Origin: Pseudomonas baetica | GTDB taxonomy: Bacteria > Pseudomonadota > Gammaproteobacteria > Pseudomonadales > Pseudomonadaceae | Assembly (NCBI RefSeq): GCF_019733355.1 | Contig: NZ_JAIHLQ010000017.1 | Span: forward strand, 62,001-126,000 | Direction of reading: 5' to 3' | DNA length: 64,000 bases | Shown: piece after piece, positions 1 through 8,723 of the stretch | How the letters are laid out: every line of letters begins with the position of its first letter | Position numbering within the stretch: position 1 is the first letter of the stretch | The notes under the pieces: model-generated | What the model was told of the DNA's origin: nothing | Seen by the model: only the letters and a program-made list of their open reading frames with translations | The model's database searches: none | Position numbers and translations under genes: made by a program

Positions 1-69
1 CCACTTCAGGCCGTGACCTGGTTGAAACAGTGGGTGCAGGAAGGCCTGTTAGAGCGTCTGCAACAATAG
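1..69 (+). CDS. 3' end of an unidentified gene (partial)
   Basis: The window opens inside a reading frame that runs from base 1 to a TAG stop at 67-69, giving a 22-residue tail (PLQAVTWLKQWVQEGLLERL, then QQ). The tail looks helical and amphipathic, but it is too short to assign to a family. It reads in the same direction as cfaB, which starts 83 bases downstream. I do not recognise the gene, and the frame could also be a chance open stretch. Confidence 0.4.
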   Translation, partial: PLQAVTWLKQWVQEGLLERLQQ

Positions 70-112
70 ATAAGGCTAATTAAATCGATAGCCTGCTATT
101 TTTCCAGGATGG

Positions 113-120
113 TCTACCCT
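113..120 (+). promoter_or_regulatory. Possible sigma-S type -10 element of cfaB
   Basis: TCTACCCT lies 33 bases before the cfaB start and resembles the CTAYACT-like -10 used by RpoS holoenzyme. Pseudomonas cfaB is known to be RpoS-dependent in stationary phase. Only the motif and its position are visible here; no -35 is convincing. Confidence 0.3.
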
Positions 121-152
121 CAGATTCGACGTCTGAAACAAGGGGGATTTCC

Positions 153-1340
153 ATGCTCGCGCAACTTCCACCGGCCTTACAGAATCTGCAGCTTGCGCTT
201 CGTCTGCGACTTTGGGATGGCCATGAGTTCAATCTCGGGCCATCGCCCAGTGTCACCATCGTGGTCAAGGATCCCCAGATGGTTTCGCAGTTGACCCACC
301 CAAGCCTTGATGCGCTAGGGGCTGCATTCGTCGAGGGCAAGCTCGAACTGGAGGGCTCGATTGCCGAGGTCATCCGTGTTTGTGACGAGTGGAGCAGCGC
401 TTTGCTCAATGAGGATGACGACAGCAACCCGGTACGCTCGCTGCACGACAAGGAAACCGACGCCAAAGCCATCTCCTATCACTACGACCTGTCCAACGCG
501 TTCTACCAGCTCTGGCTGGACAGCGACATGGCGTACTCCTGCGCTTATTTTGAGACTGGCAGCGAAACCCTTGAACAGGCGCAACAAGCCAAATTCGGTC
601 ATCTATGCCGCAAGCTGCGTTTGCAGCCAGGCGACTATTTACTCGATGTCGGTTGTGGATGGGGCGGCCTGGCGCGCTACGCCGCGCGGGAGTTCGGCGC
701 CAAGGTATTGGGTATCACCCTGAGCAACGCGCAACTGGAACTGGCCCGCGAGCGGGTGAAAGCCGAAGGCCTGGAAGACCTGATCGAACTGCAACTGCTC
801 GACTACCGCGATCTTCCCCAGGACGGGCGTTTCGACAAAGTGGTCAGCGTCGGTATGTTTGAGCACGTCGGCCACGCCAATCTCGCCGAGTACTGTAAAA
901 CCTTGTTTGGCGCGGTGAAGGAGGGCGGTCTGGTGATGAACCATGGCATCACCGCCAAGCATACCGATGGCCGTCCGGTGGGGCGTGGTGCCGGGGAGTT
1001 CATCGAGAAATATGTATTCCCCAACGGCGAGCTACCGCACCTGGCAATGATCTCGGGCGAGATCAGCGAAGCCGGACTGGAGATTGTCGACGTCGAAAGC
1101 CTGCGCCTGCATTACGCACGTACGCTGGATCACTGGAGCGAGCGGCTGGAGGACAACCTCGAAGCCGCCGCGAAACTGGTGCCTGATCAGGCGTTGCGTA
1201 TCTGGCGCCTGTACCTGGCTGGCTGTGCTTACGCATTCGCGCATGGCTGGATCAATCTGCACCAGATTCTCGCGGTGAAAGCGCACGCCGATGGCAGCCA
1301 TGAACTGCCTTGGACCCGTGACGACATCTACCACCCTTGA
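153..1340 (+). CDS. cfaB: Cyclopropane-fatty-acyl-phospholipid synthase
   Basis: This 395-residue cytosolic, membrane-associated enzyme transfers a methylene group from S-adenosylmethionine to the double bonds of unsaturated acyl chains in phospholipids. The N-terminal third is the lipid-binding part. The SAM-binding motif I LLDVGCGWGG sits near residues 163-172, preceded by the family segment YHYDLSNAFY near 110. FEHVGH (about 233) and the conserved cysteine in CAYAFAHGW (about 357) match the active-site region of Cfa enzymes. Length fits the family. The ATG is preceded by AAGGGGG. The gene is convergent with cardiolipin synthase, so two membrane-lipid enzymes sit tail to tail. The symbol cfaB rather than cfaA is inferred from recalled neighbourhood. 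Confidence 0.93.
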   Translation: MLAQLPPALQNLQLALRLRLWDGHEFNLGPSPSVTIVVKDPQMVSQLTHPSLDALGAAFVEGKLELEGSIAEVIRVCDEWSSALLNEDDDSNPVRSLHDKETDAKAISYHYDLSNAFYQLWLDSDMAYSCAYFETGSETLEQAQQAKFGHLCRKLRLQPGDYLLDVGCGWGGLARYAAREFGAKVLGITLSNAQLELARERVKAEGLEDLIELQLLDYRDLPQDGRFDKVVSVGMFEHVGHANLAEYCKTLFGAVKEGGLVMNHGITAKHTDGRPVGRGAGEFIEKYVFPNGELPHLAMISGEISEAGLEIVDVESLRLHYARTLDHWSERLEDNLEAAAKLVPDQALRIWRLYLAGCAYAFAHGWINLHQILAVKAHADGSHELPWTRDDIYHP

Positions 1341-1347
1341 TAACCGC

Positions 1348-1374
1348 CGCTCCCTCAATCTGTAGGAGGGAGCG
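1348..1374. terminator. Hairpin between convergent cfaB and cls
   Basis: CGCTCCCTC pairs perfectly with GAGGGAGCG across a 9-base loop. It fills the 35-base gap between the two convergent stop codons. It lacks a long T tract, so bidirectional termination is inferred from position. Confidence 0.5.
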
Positions 1375-1375
1375 T

Positions 1376-2815
1376 TTAGAGAATCGGTGAAATAAGCCGG
1401 GCGATCCGCATGCCGACCTGTTGCAGGCGGTGGATCTTCCGGCTTTCTTCTTTGGCGATCTCAAAGGCTTGCTCGAAATCCTCGTTGAGCATGTGTTCCA
1501 CGCTGACGGCAAAATCGCTGTCGACGGTCAGCAGCATCACTTCGAAATTCAGCCGGAACGAGCGGTTGTCCAGATTGGCGCTGCCGATGGCGCTGATCTC
1601 ACTGTCGATCAACACGACTTTCTGATGCAGGAACCCCGGTTGGTAGCGGAATACGCGCACGCCTGCGCGCACGGCTTCAAACGCATAGAGGCTAGAGGCG
1701 GCATAGACGATACGGTGATCGGGACGCGAAGGCAGCAGCAAGCGCACATCCACACCGCGTAAAACCGCCAGCCTTAACGCCGCGAATACGGCTTCGTCAG
1801 GAATGAAATAAGGGCTGGTGATCCACACCCGCTCCGTCGCGGCGTGGATGGCTTCGACGAAGAACAGAGAGCAGGTTTCGTAAGCATCCGCCGGCCCACT
1901 GGCGAGCAGTTGGCAGAGCACGCCATCGTCGGGGTACTCATCCGGCAAGATGAGCGGCGGTAACGTTCGCGCGGCCCAGAACCAGTCTTCGGCAAAGGAT
2001 TCCTGCATGCACGCCACCACCGGGCCTCGCACTTTCACATGCGTGTCGCGCCATGGCGCCAACGGTGGTTTCTCCCCCATGTATTCATCGCCGACGTTAT
2101 GCCCGCCGACAAACCCGATCACACCATCGACCACGACGATTTTGCGGTGGTTACGGAAATTGACCTGAAAGCGGTTGAGCCAGCCGCTGCGTGTGGCGAA
2201 GGCTTTGACTTCGACGCCGCCATCACGCAATGCCTGCACATAGCTGTGGGGCAGGGCGTGGCTGCCGATGCCGTCGAAGAGCAAATGGATGGTCACGCCT
2301 TCAGCGGCTTTCTTGAGCAGCAAATCGCGCAGGCGTTGGCCGAGTCGGTCGTCATGAATGATGAAGAACTGGATCAGTACCGCTTCCCGGGCTTGATCGA
2401 TGGCATGGAAAATCGCCTCGAAGGTGTCTGTGCCGTTCACCAACAACTGTACTTCGTTGTTTGCCAGGCACGGCATGCGGCCCAGTTTGGGCATGGCGCG
2501 TAGCGATGCATAGGCATTCGAGGCCCGGGCGGTCAGGGCTTCTTCTACCCATGGACGCCAGTTCAGTTCGGAGATGGCCTGACGCATCTGTTCGTTGGCT
2601 TGGCGTCGCGCTTTGATGTAGCCATCGAACGTGCTGCGGCCGAACACCAGGTAAGGAATAAGCGTCAGGTAAGGAATGAAGATCAGCGACAATGCCCAAG
2701 CGATCGAGCCCTGAGCCGTGCGCACGGTCAGCACCGCATGAATCGCGGCGATCAATCCGAGGGTGTGTATCAGGGCGATCATATAACCGAAAATGTGCGG
2801 TCCAAAATAATCCAT
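1376..2815 (-). CDS. cls: Cardiolipin synthase
   Basis: This 479-residue inner-membrane phospholipase-D superfamily enzyme makes cardiolipin from phosphatidylglycerol. Two transmembrane helices fill residues 1-60. Two HKD motifs follow, HRKIVVVDG near 222 and HQKVVLID at 397, each with the downstream GG/GSxN partner (GGHNVGDE, GSANLDNR). The ATG at 2815 is chosen over an upstream in-frame TTG because it begins MDYFGPHIFGY, the usual family N-terminus, and gives the standard length of 479. It is convergent with cfaB and divergent from the DUF3617 gene. Confidence 0.93.
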   Translation of the reverse strand: MDYFGPHIFGYMIALIHTLGLIAAIHAVLTVRTAQGSIAWALSLIFIPYLTLIPYLVFGRSTFDGYIKARRQANEQMRQAISELNWRPWVEEALTARASNAYASLRAMPKLGRMPCLANNEVQLLVNGTDTFEAIFHAIDQAREAVLIQFFIIHDDRLGQRLRDLLLKKAAEGVTIHLLFDGIGSHALPHSYVQALRDGGVEVKAFATRSGWLNRFQVNFRNHRKIVVVDGVIGFVGGHNVGDEYMGEKPPLAPWRDTHVKVRGPVVACMQESFAEDWFWAARTLPPLILPDEYPDDGVLCQLLASGPADAYETCSLFFVEAIHAATERVWITSPYFIPDEAVFAALRLAVLRGVDVRLLLPSRPDHRIVYAASSLYAFEAVRAGVRVFRYQPGFLHQKVVLIDSEISAIGSANLDNRSFRLNFEVMLLTVDSDFAVSVEHMLNEDFEQAFEIAKEESRKIHRLQQVGMRIARLISPIL

Positions 2816-2946
2816 GGGGCAGCCTTGCTCCGCAAGATTCAATGCTTAACAGACCATGTTCTATCGCGAATGTCGCTATTTAATTGGTGCATGAACCGAA
2901 GCAATCGGCCGACGTCTAAAGGCCACTACTGATCAGGAGTTTATCG

Positions 2947-3465
2947 ATGAATGTTCGTCTGCTGGGTTTGGCGCTGGGCCTGGGTTTGGCAATGCCGGTG
3001 ATGGCTCAGGCGCAGATGCTGCAACCGGGTCTGTGGGAAATGACCTCGAGCAATGTGAAAGTCGATGATCAACCGATGGATGTGCAATCGATCCTTGGCC
3101 AACTCCAGGGGCAGATGACTCCCCAACAGCGGGCAGCGCTGGAAAAGAACGGGATCAATATTGGCGGTAAAGGCATCCGCGCCTGTCTGACGCCGCAACA
3201 AGTGGCGACCGATGATATTCCGTTGGCTGATCCGCAATCGGGCTGCAAACAGCAGATCACCGACCGTAGCGGCAACCAATGGAAATTCCGCTTCAGTTGC
3301 CCGAGAGCGCAGGGCACTGGTGTGGCCACGTTCCTCAGTGATCGTGAATTCACCACGGTCGCCAACGGTACATTCAACGCCATCGGTATCAATCAGAAGG
3401 GTAGTCTGGAAACCCGCGCGGTATGGCTGGGCCAGGATTGCGGCGCTGTCAAACCAAGAACTTAA
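2947..3465 (+). CDS. DUF3617 family periplasmic protein
   Basis: A 172-residue protein with a clear Sec signal peptide (MNVRLLGLALGLGLAMPVMA, cut after AQA) followed by the family hallmark LQPGLWEMTSS. Four cysteines remain in the mature part (ACL, SGCKQ, FSCP, QDCG), which could form two periplasmic disulfides. DUF3617 proteins are common in Pseudomonas and have no established function. The ATG has a good Shine-Dalgarno, CAGGAGT. It stands alone between cls (divergent) and a REP-like hairpin that follows its stop. Confidence 0.8.
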   Translation: MNVRLLGLALGLGLAMPVMAQAQMLQPGLWEMTSSNVKVDDQPMDVQSILGQLQGQMTPQQRAALEKNGINIGGKGIRACLTPQQVATDDIPLADPQSGCKQQITDRSGNQWKFRFSCPRAQGTGVATFLSDREFTTVANGTFNAIGINQKGSLETRAVWLGQDCGAVKPRT

Positions 3466-3470
3466 ATCCT

Positions 3471-3531
3471 TCGCGAGCAAGCCCGCAGCCTCAGGTCTAG
3501 TGTTGACCTTGTGGCTGCGGGCTTGTTCGTG
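3471..3531. repeat. REP-like palindrome downstream of the DUF3617 gene
   Basis: CGAGCAAGCCCGCAGCC and its near-perfect complement GGCTGCGGGCTTGTTCG face each other across about 22 bases. The outer GCGAGCAAGCCCGC belongs to the Pseudomonas REP family seen elsewhere in this window. It lies between two convergent genes and may also stop transcription. Confidence 0.7.
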
Positions 3532-3564
3532 AACGCGTCTCTAAAGCCTTATCAAAATGAGGGG

Positions 3565-4125
3565 TCAGAACTCGTTCTGCAGGGCTTTGTAGCCGCGTAC
3601 CAGATCGACGTTGGTACGCGCCACGTCTTCGGAAAACTCTGAGGCGCTGACACTCACTGGCGCGAATAACGACAGGTCGGTGTTCGGGCCGATGCGGGTG
3701 GTGGAGGGCACATAGAACGCGTCTGGCAAATCGCGACCATCGACCACGGAGTTATGGCGTACCACGCAGCCACTGCCAACCACGCAGTTGAACAACACGC
3801 TGTTGAAGCCGATGAATACCCGGTCGCCGACCACGCACGGGCCGTGCACGATCGAGCGGTGTGCGATGGAGCTGAACTCGCCGATGGTCACCGCTGCACC
3901 GGATTTTGAGTGGATCACCACACCGTCCTGAATGTTCGAATTGGCGCCGATGGTGATCGGCTCCATCCCGCCCGATGCATCCACCTCGTCCGCGCGGATG
4001 ACCGCGTACGGGCCGACGAAGACGTTTTCGCCGATCACCACTTTGCCGCAGATGATCGCGGTTTTGTCGACATAGGCCGACTCGGCAATTTGCGGTAAAT
4101 CGCCTGAAGGATTTTTGCGGATCAT
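3565..4125 (-). CDS. Gamma-class carbonic anhydrase-like hexapeptide-repeat protein
   Basis: A 186-residue left-handed beta-helix protein with hexapeptide repeats (ICGKVVIGENVFVGPYAVI and on). The three metal-ligand histidines of the gamma carbonic anhydrase fold are visible: one in VVIHSKSG and two five residues apart in AHRSIVHGP. It is the last gene of the zinc operon; its ATG overlaps the stop of the binding-protein gene by ATGA, implying translational coupling. From context it may be a backup carbonic anhydrase used in zinc shortage, perhaps loaded with another metal. A similar gene lies in the recalled PAO1 zinc cluster. CO2 hydration is inferred, since some homologues act on other substrates. 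Confidence 0.8.
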   Translation of the reverse strand: MIRKNPSGDLPQIAESAYVDKTAIICGKVVIGENVFVGPYAVIRADEVDASGGMEPITIGANSNIQDGVVIHSKSGAAVTIGEFSSIAHRSIVHGPCVVGDRVFIGFNSVLFNCVVGSGCVVRHNSVVDGRDLPDAFYVPSTTRIGPNTDLSLFAPVSVSASEFSEDVARTNVDLVRGYKALQNEF

Positions 4126-4997
4126 GGTCGGCTCAGCGCGTCGTAAAGGGTGTTGAGGTTGTATTCGAATAAGCCGGTGAAGGTGCTGGCGGGGCCACTC
4201 GCGGCGAGGGCGTCCGAGTAAAGCGTGCCGCCGATGTGCGCGCCGCTTTCGTCGGCGATCTGTTTGAGCAGGCGGGCGTCCTTGATGTTTTCCATGAACA
4301 CCGCTTTGACGTGGGCCTGGCGGATCTGGGTGATCAGTGCAGCGACTTCTGCGGCGGACGGTTCGCGCTCGGTCGACAGCCCCTGGGGAGCCATGAAGTC
4401 GATACCGTAGGCCTGACCGAGGTAACCGAAGGCATCATGGCTAGTAACGATCTTGCGATTGCCCGGTGGTAGCGAACCCAGTTTGGCCTTGGCTTCGGCG
4501 AGGAGGGCGTAGATTTGCTTCAGATAGGTTTTGCTGTTGCGCTCGTAATCGGCTTTGTTCGCCGGGTCAGCCGCGATCAGTGCTTTGGTGATGTTGGCGA
4601 TGTACAGCTCAGTGTTGGCCAGATTGTGCCAGGCGTGTGGGTCGGGAACGGTCTCGCCGTCCTCGTCCAGCGAGCGTGGAATCACGCCGTGACTGGCACT
4701 GACGACCGGGGCTTTGGTCTCAGTGCTGGTCACCAGACGATCCAGCCATGGCTCAAAACCGAGCCCGTTCTTGATGATCAGTTTGGCCTTGAGCAGGGCT
4801 TTGGCATCGTCCGGTGTTGGCTCATAGGTGTGGGCGTCAGCGTCCGGGCCGACCATGTTGGTGATCTGGATATGCTCGCCGCCGACCTGATGCACCATGT
4901 CGGCGAGGATGCTGAAGCTGGTGACCACTGGCAATTTTTCCGCCGCCGACAACGACATCGACAGCATCAGGCTGAACAGCACAAGTAGAGCGCGCAT
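4122..4997 (-). CDS. Zinc/metal ABC transporter substrate-binding protein (ZnuA/TroA family)
   Basis: A 291-residue periplasmic metal-binding lipocalin-unrelated cluster A-I protein. Signal peptide MRALLVLFSLMLSMSLSAA is followed by LPVVTSFSILADMVHQVGG, typical of the family. The metal ligands are recognisable: His in AHTYEPTP, His in DPHAWH, His in SHDAFGY and Asp in LYSDALA. The charged loop before DPHAWH is short and not His-rich, unlike classical ZnuA, so it resembles AztC-type binding proteins. The ATG at 4997 is chosen because GAGGTG lies 8 bases upstream; an ATG at 5012 would instead overlap the permease stop. The operon and Zur-like operator argue for zinc rather than manganese. Confidence 0.88.
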   Translation of the reverse strand: MRALLVLFSLMLSMSLSAAEKLPVVTSFSILADMVHQVGGEHIQITNMVGPDADAHTYEPTPDDAKALLKAKLIIKNGLGFEPWLDRLVTSTETKAPVVSASHGVIPRSLDEDGETVPDPHAWHNLANTELYIANITKALIAADPANKADYERNSKTYLKQIYALLAEAKAKLGSLPPGNRKIVTSHDAFGYLGQAYGIDFMAPQGLSTEREPSAAEVAALITQIRQAHVKAVFMENIKDARLLKQIADESGAHIGGTLYSDALAASGPASTFTGLFEYNLNTLYDALSRP

Positions 4998-5008
4998 CGG
5001 GAAACACC

Positions 5009-5875
5009 TCATTGGGATGTGAGCAAAGGCGGGCGGCGCAGCAGGCCGTGCACCGGTCCGAACACCACGGACAGCAGATAAGCCGCGCCGGCGACCAGCA
5101 CGATGGCGGGGCCGCTGGGCAGTGAGTAATAGAACGACAGCAACAAACCGAGCCATACCGACAGGCAACCCAGGGTTGCTGCAACGGCTATCAGGATGGG
5201 TAGGCGTCGACTCCAGAATCGTGAGGCCGCAGCGGGAAGCATCATCAGCCCGACCACCATCAGCGCACCGATGGCCTGGAAACCGATCACTAGATTCAGT
5301 ACAACCAGCGTCAGAAACACACCATGGGCGAGCGGGCCTAGGCGGCTGACGGTTCTCAAAAATAGCGGGTCGAGGGTATCGAGCAGCAGCGGTTTGTAGA
5401 TGAGCGTCATGGCGATCAGGCTCAGCGCCGAGACCCACAACATGCCATTGAGGGTTGGCCCATCGACGGCCAAGGCCGAGCCGAACAGCAGGTGCAAAAG
5501 GTCGAGGCGTTTGCCGGCCACGCCAAGAATGAGTACGCCGGCGGCCAAGGAGATTGGATAGATCGCCGCCAGGCTGGCGTCTTCGCGCAGGCCGGTGCGT
5601 CGGGTGATCCATGCGGCGAGACCGGCCATGGTCAAACCGGCACCGAGGCCGCCGAGTGTCAGCGCCGGCAGACTTAGACCGGCGAACCAGAAGCCCAATG
5701 CGGCGCCGGGAAGGATGCCGTGGGCGACGGCGTCACCAATCAGGCTCATGCGTCGCAAGATCAGAAACACACCCAGGGGGGCGGTGCTGCAGGCCAATAC
5801 CAGCCCGCCTAACAAGGCGCGACGCATGAAGACGAACTCGCTGAACGGCTGCCAGAAGTGGGCGACGGTGAGCAT
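5009..5875 (-). CDS. Zinc/metal ABC transporter permease (ABC-3 family)
   Basis: A 288-residue integral membrane protein with eight or so hydrophobic helices and the ABC-3 family segment RRMSLIGDAVAHGILPGAALGFW near residues 41-63. It forms the membrane channel of the zinc importer with the ATPase encoded just upstream; the ATG overlaps the ATPase stop as ATGA. The binding-protein gene follows. The C-terminal LLSVVFGPVHGLLRR is usual for the family. Confidence 0.88.
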   Translation of the reverse strand: MLTVAHFWQPFSEFVFMRRALLGGLVLACSTAPLGVFLILRRMSLIGDAVAHGILPGAALGFWFAGLSLPALTLGGLGAGLTMAGLAAWITRRTGLREDASLAAIYPISLAAGVLILGVAGKRLDLLHLLFGSALAVDGPTLNGMLWVSALSLIAMTLIYKPLLLDTLDPLFLRTVSRLGPLAHGVFLTLVVLNLVIGFQAIGALMVVGLMMLPAAASRFWSRRLPILIAVAATLGCLSVWLGLLLSFYYSLPSGPAIVLVAGAAYLLSVVFGPVHGLLRRPPLLTSQ

Positions 5876-6543
5876 CAGGCCACCTGCGTATGAGGTGTTT
5901 GCCGGATCAGTTCGGCGCTCGGTCCATACACGCAGCCGGTGTTTTTGATCAGCAAGGTTTGGGGGATGTGTTGGCGCACGGCGCTCAGGTCATGACACAC
6001 CACGACGAGTGTGCGTTCCTCTGCATGCCATGCGTGGATGTGTTGCCAGAGTAGCTGCTGACCGAGTTCATCGAGTGCGGCGTGGGGTTCGTCCAGCAGT
6101 AGCACAGGTGTGTCCGTCAGGCTTAGTCGAGCGAGCAGGGCGCGTTGTAATTCGCCGCCCGATAGCGCCATGAGTGGACGGCGTTCAAGTCCACCAAGGT
6201 GCCAGTTTTCCAGTGCGGTTTTGAGGCGCTGAGCGCGCAACGTTGTCGACAGTCTGCGTCCCCAGAATCCGGCGGCCACGAGTTCCTCTAGGCTAATCGG
6301 GAATTGCCGATCCAGATGCTGTTGTTGTGGGAGGAAGGACAGCCCGCTCTGCCGTGGAACGCTCAGGGTGACTTGGCCTGCCAAGGGTTTTTGCAGGCCC
6401 GCGATCACTTTCAGCAAACTGCTTTTGCCGCAGCCGTTAGCGCCGATGATCGCGGTAAGACTGCCTGTTTCGAATTCGAGCCTCAGAGGCGAAGTCAGCG
6501 GCTGGCCGGGTGCGCCCCAGCTCAAGGATTGGCAGCGGATCAT
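5875..6543 (-). CDS. Zinc/metal ABC transporter ATP-binding protein
   Basis: A 222-residue cytosolic ATPase that powers the importer. Walker A GANGCGKSS (about 38-46), signature LSGGELQRALLARL (about 129), Walker B VLLLDEPHAALDE and the switch His in VVVCHDLSAV are all present. The ATG at 6543 overlaps the folE2 stop by ATGA, so I use it instead of an upstream in-frame start inside folE2. Family and order match zinc importers of the ZnuC/AztA type. Confidence 0.9.
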   Translation of the reverse strand: MIRCQSLSWGAPGQPLTSPLRLEFETGSLTAIIGANGCGKSSLLKVIAGLQKPLAGQVTLSVPRQSGLSFLPQQQHLDRQFPISLEELVAAGFWGRRLSTTLRAQRLKTALENWHLGGLERRPLMALSGGELQRALLARLSLTDTPVLLLDEPHAALDELGQQLLWQHIHAWHAEERTLVVVCHDLSAVRQHIPQTLLIKNTGCVYGPSAELIRQTPHTQVA

Positions 6544-7436
6544 GCGTTCTCCCGGTGCCAACGACTTTCGGCGACGGCGTCATGGGCGTGCAGACTTTCT
6601 GCGTGAATCACTCGCAGGTGAAAGGCGTTGACGCCTGGTGAGCGGCGTAAGGCCAGATTCAGTCGGCGAGCGGCGTCTTCGCAGAACATCGGATTCTGTC
6701 CGTTGGCCAAGGCGAAGGCTTGTTCGTCAGCACGTTTCACAGCGGTTTGGACGGCGGTGCCGAGGGCTGCTTCAGCATCGTTGATGATCGTGCTCAACGG
6801 CAGCTCATCGATAAATTCATCGAGGTGCAGGTGTAATTGCGCGGTACTGCGTTGGCTGTGTGGCGTCGCGACGATGCCTTGGCTTGTACCGAGCCAGGAC
6901 AGCACATCGGCGTGTTGCAGCGGTTTGTTGGCGAAGTCATCAATGAATTGTTGCTGGATGAGCTGCCTCGCGAGTGCTGCGGAGCAAGGGCACGTCGAGG
7001 AATATTTCACGTCAATTTTGAGTTCCACGTGGAACATATCGTTTTTCAGACTGGCTGAAAGGGTGACTGGGTAGGATCGCCACCCGGCCAAAGGGCTGAC
7101 CAATGCGGTACGTTTCAATAGCAGATCGGTGTGGATATTCAGGTAGGCATTTTTGGATAAGCCGTCATGGCTATCGAGAAAATGCTGGAGTATTTGGCGC
7201 AAAAAATTGGGGGAGAGGTTTGTGTGTTCGAGGGCCGCTAACGACACATAGAGTCGCGACATATGAATGCCGCGTGCTTCACCGTCATCGAGACTCACAC
7301 CGGCATCAGCCTTGGCGCTCAGACGTTGGCCTTCTAGCAACACGGGTAACTCAATGCCGCACATGCCCACCCATTCGAGGGGTAAAGCTTGGCGAGACGC
7401 CTGCGCGGCGATATCCGGGAGTGTCAGCGAATTCAT
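6540..7436 (-). CDS. folE2: GTP cyclohydrolase FolE2 (type IB)
   Basis: A 298-residue enzyme that converts GTP to dihydroneopterin triphosphate, the first step of folate synthesis. FolE2 can use metals other than zinc, so many bacteria induce it under zinc starvation to replace zinc-dependent FolE. The N-terminal MNSLTLPDIAA and WVGMCGIELPV, and the active-site CPCSAAL segment (about residue 157), are typical. The start is put at 7436 because the family begins MNxLTLPDIA; an ATG at 7448 is also possible. First gene of the zinc operon, about 30 bases downstream of a Zur-like operator shared with amiC. Confidence 0.93.
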   Translation of the reverse strand: MNSLTLPDIAAQASRQALPLEWVGMCGIELPVLLEGQRLSAKADAGVSLDDGEARGIHMSRLYVSLAALEHTNLSPNFLRQILQHFLDSHDGLSKNAYLNIHTDLLLKRTALVSPLAGWRSYPVTLSASLKNDMFHVELKIDVKYSSTCPCSAALARQLIQQQFIDDFANKPLQHADVLSWLGTSQGIVATPHSQRSTAQLHLHLDEFIDELPLSTIINDAEAALGTAVQTAVKRADEQAFALANGQNPMFCEDAARRLNLALRRSPGVNAFHLRVIHAESLHAHDAVAESRWHRENA

Positions 7437-7466
7437 GTTCGGGGCCATCGTGTTAATTGAATTAGA

Positions 7467-7481
7467 TGTTACATTATAACA
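7467..7481. promoter_or_regulatory. Zur-like operator between folE2 and amiC
   Basis: TGTTACATTATAACA has dyad arms TGTTA/TAACA with TRTA-type centre, matching the gammaproteobacterial Zur box (GTTATAnTATAAC core). On the minus strand it contains TATAAT, a likely -10 for folE2, so repressor binding would cover the promoter. It lies 31 bases from the folE2 ATG and 39 bases from the amiC ATG and could control both. Confidence 0.75.
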
Positions 7482-7520
7482 ATTCAAATCACGATGCCTT
7501 TTTCATGAACAGGCTTTCAT

Positions 7521-8723
7521 ATGCACAGACGTCATTTGCTCAATTTGATTCTGGCCAGTGCGGCCTTCGCTCTCCCTTTCAGTGCGTCAGCTACGCAGAT
7601 CCGCAACGCTCGACTCTGGCGCTCAGATGAAAGGCTGCGTTTGGTCTTCGATTTAAGCGGACCGGTACGCTACAAAACCTTCACGCTCAGTGCGCCGGAG
7701 CGGCTCATTATTGATTTGAGTGGGGCGAGTGTCAGCGGTGATTTCAGTCAGCTAGCGTTAAAAAACACCGTTATTCGATCTATCAGATCCGGCGCTTTTG
7801 GCCGTGGTGATACGCGGATTGTTCTCGATTTGAGCAGCCCTGTACTGCTTAACAGCTTCCTTCTGGCGCCACAGGAGGGTCAGGGACACCGGCTTGTGTT
7901 GGATTTGGTCAGCGCAAAGCAGTCCCTTGCAGCGCCAATGGTTCCACGTGAAACATCCTTGGATAAGGTTCATCCAAAGCGCGACATCATCGTGGTTGTC
8001 GACCCTGGGCATGGTGGAAAGGACCCTGGTGCAGTCGGCGCCAAGGGAGAGCGGGAAAAGGATGTGGTGTTATCCATCGCGAAATTGCTCGCCAAACGTC
8101 TGAAAAAAGAGAAAGGTTTTGACGTGAAGCTGGTGCGCAACGACGACTTCTTCGTGCCTTTACGCAAGCGTGTCGAGATCGCTCGTCAGCACAAGGCCGA
8201 CATGTTCATTTCGGTACATGCCGATGCGGCGCCGCGTCTGACGGCCTCTGGCGCGTCGGTGTATTGCCTGTCTGAAGGTGGCGCGACATCAGCGACTGCC
8301 CGCTTCATGGCGCAACGCGAAAACGGTGCCGATCTGCTCGGCGCCACCAGCCTGCTTAATCTCAAAGACAAGGACCCGATGCTCGCGGGGGTGATTCTCG
8401 ACATGTCGATGAACGCGACGATCGCTGCTAGTTTGCAGCTTGGGAAAACGGTTCTCGGCAGTCTTGCAGGCATTACTACGCTGCACCAAAAGCGCGTCGA
8501 GCAAGCAGGCTTCGCGGTTTTGAAGTCGCCAGATGTGCCCTCGATCCTGGTGGAAACAGGCTTTATTTCCAACGTGCGTGACAGTCAGCGGCTGGTCACG
8601 ACGCGGCATCAACAGGCCGTCGCTGATGGTTTATTTGACGGGCTGCAGCGCTACTTTGAAAAGAATCCACCCATCGACAGCTACCTCGCGTGGCAGCAGA
8701 CCCGGAAAAAAACGCAGGCCTAG
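7521..8723 (+). CDS. amiC: N-acetylmuramoyl-L-alanine amidase, zinc-cluster paralogue
   Basis: A 400-residue periplasmic amidase that cuts the peptide off peptidoglycan glycan strands, mainly during septum splitting. The N-terminus MHRRHLLNLILASAAFALP is a signal peptide with an Arg pair, possibly Tat. An AMIN domain (about 25-125) precedes the Amidase_3 catalytic domain (about 155-385). Zinc ligands and catalytic residues are seen in VVDPGHGGKDPGA, ISVHADAA and LVETGFISN. The gene diverges from folE2 across a Zur-like box, so it is probably the zinc-starvation copy. The start has only a weak ribosome site. Its stop overlaps that of the convergent small secreted-protein gene by 4 bases. Confidence 0.9.
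   Translation: MHRRHLLNLILASAAFALPFSASATQIRNARLWRSDERLRLVFDLSGPVRYKTFTLSAPERLIIDLSGASVSGDFSQLALKNTVIRSIRSGAFGRGDTRIVLDLSSPVLLNSFLLAPQEGQGHRLVLDLVSAKQSLAAPMVPRETSLDKVHPKRDIIVVVDPGHGGKDPGAVGAKGEREKDVVLSIAKLLAKRLKKEKGFDVKLVRNDDFFVPLRKRVEIARQHKADMFISVHADAAPRLTASGASVYCLSEGGATSATARFMAQRENGADLLGATSLLNLKDKDPMLAGVILDMSMNATIAASLQLGKTVLGSLAGITTLHQKRVEQAGFAVLKSPDVPSILVETGFISNVRDSQRLVTTRHQQAVADGLFDGLQRYFEKNPPIDSYLAWQQTRKKTQA

Noticed and set aside
4122..5612. A 496-codon extension of the metal-binding protein frame
   Set aside because: The first 205 codons overlap the permease gene out of frame; the signal peptide and ribosome site place the start at 4997.
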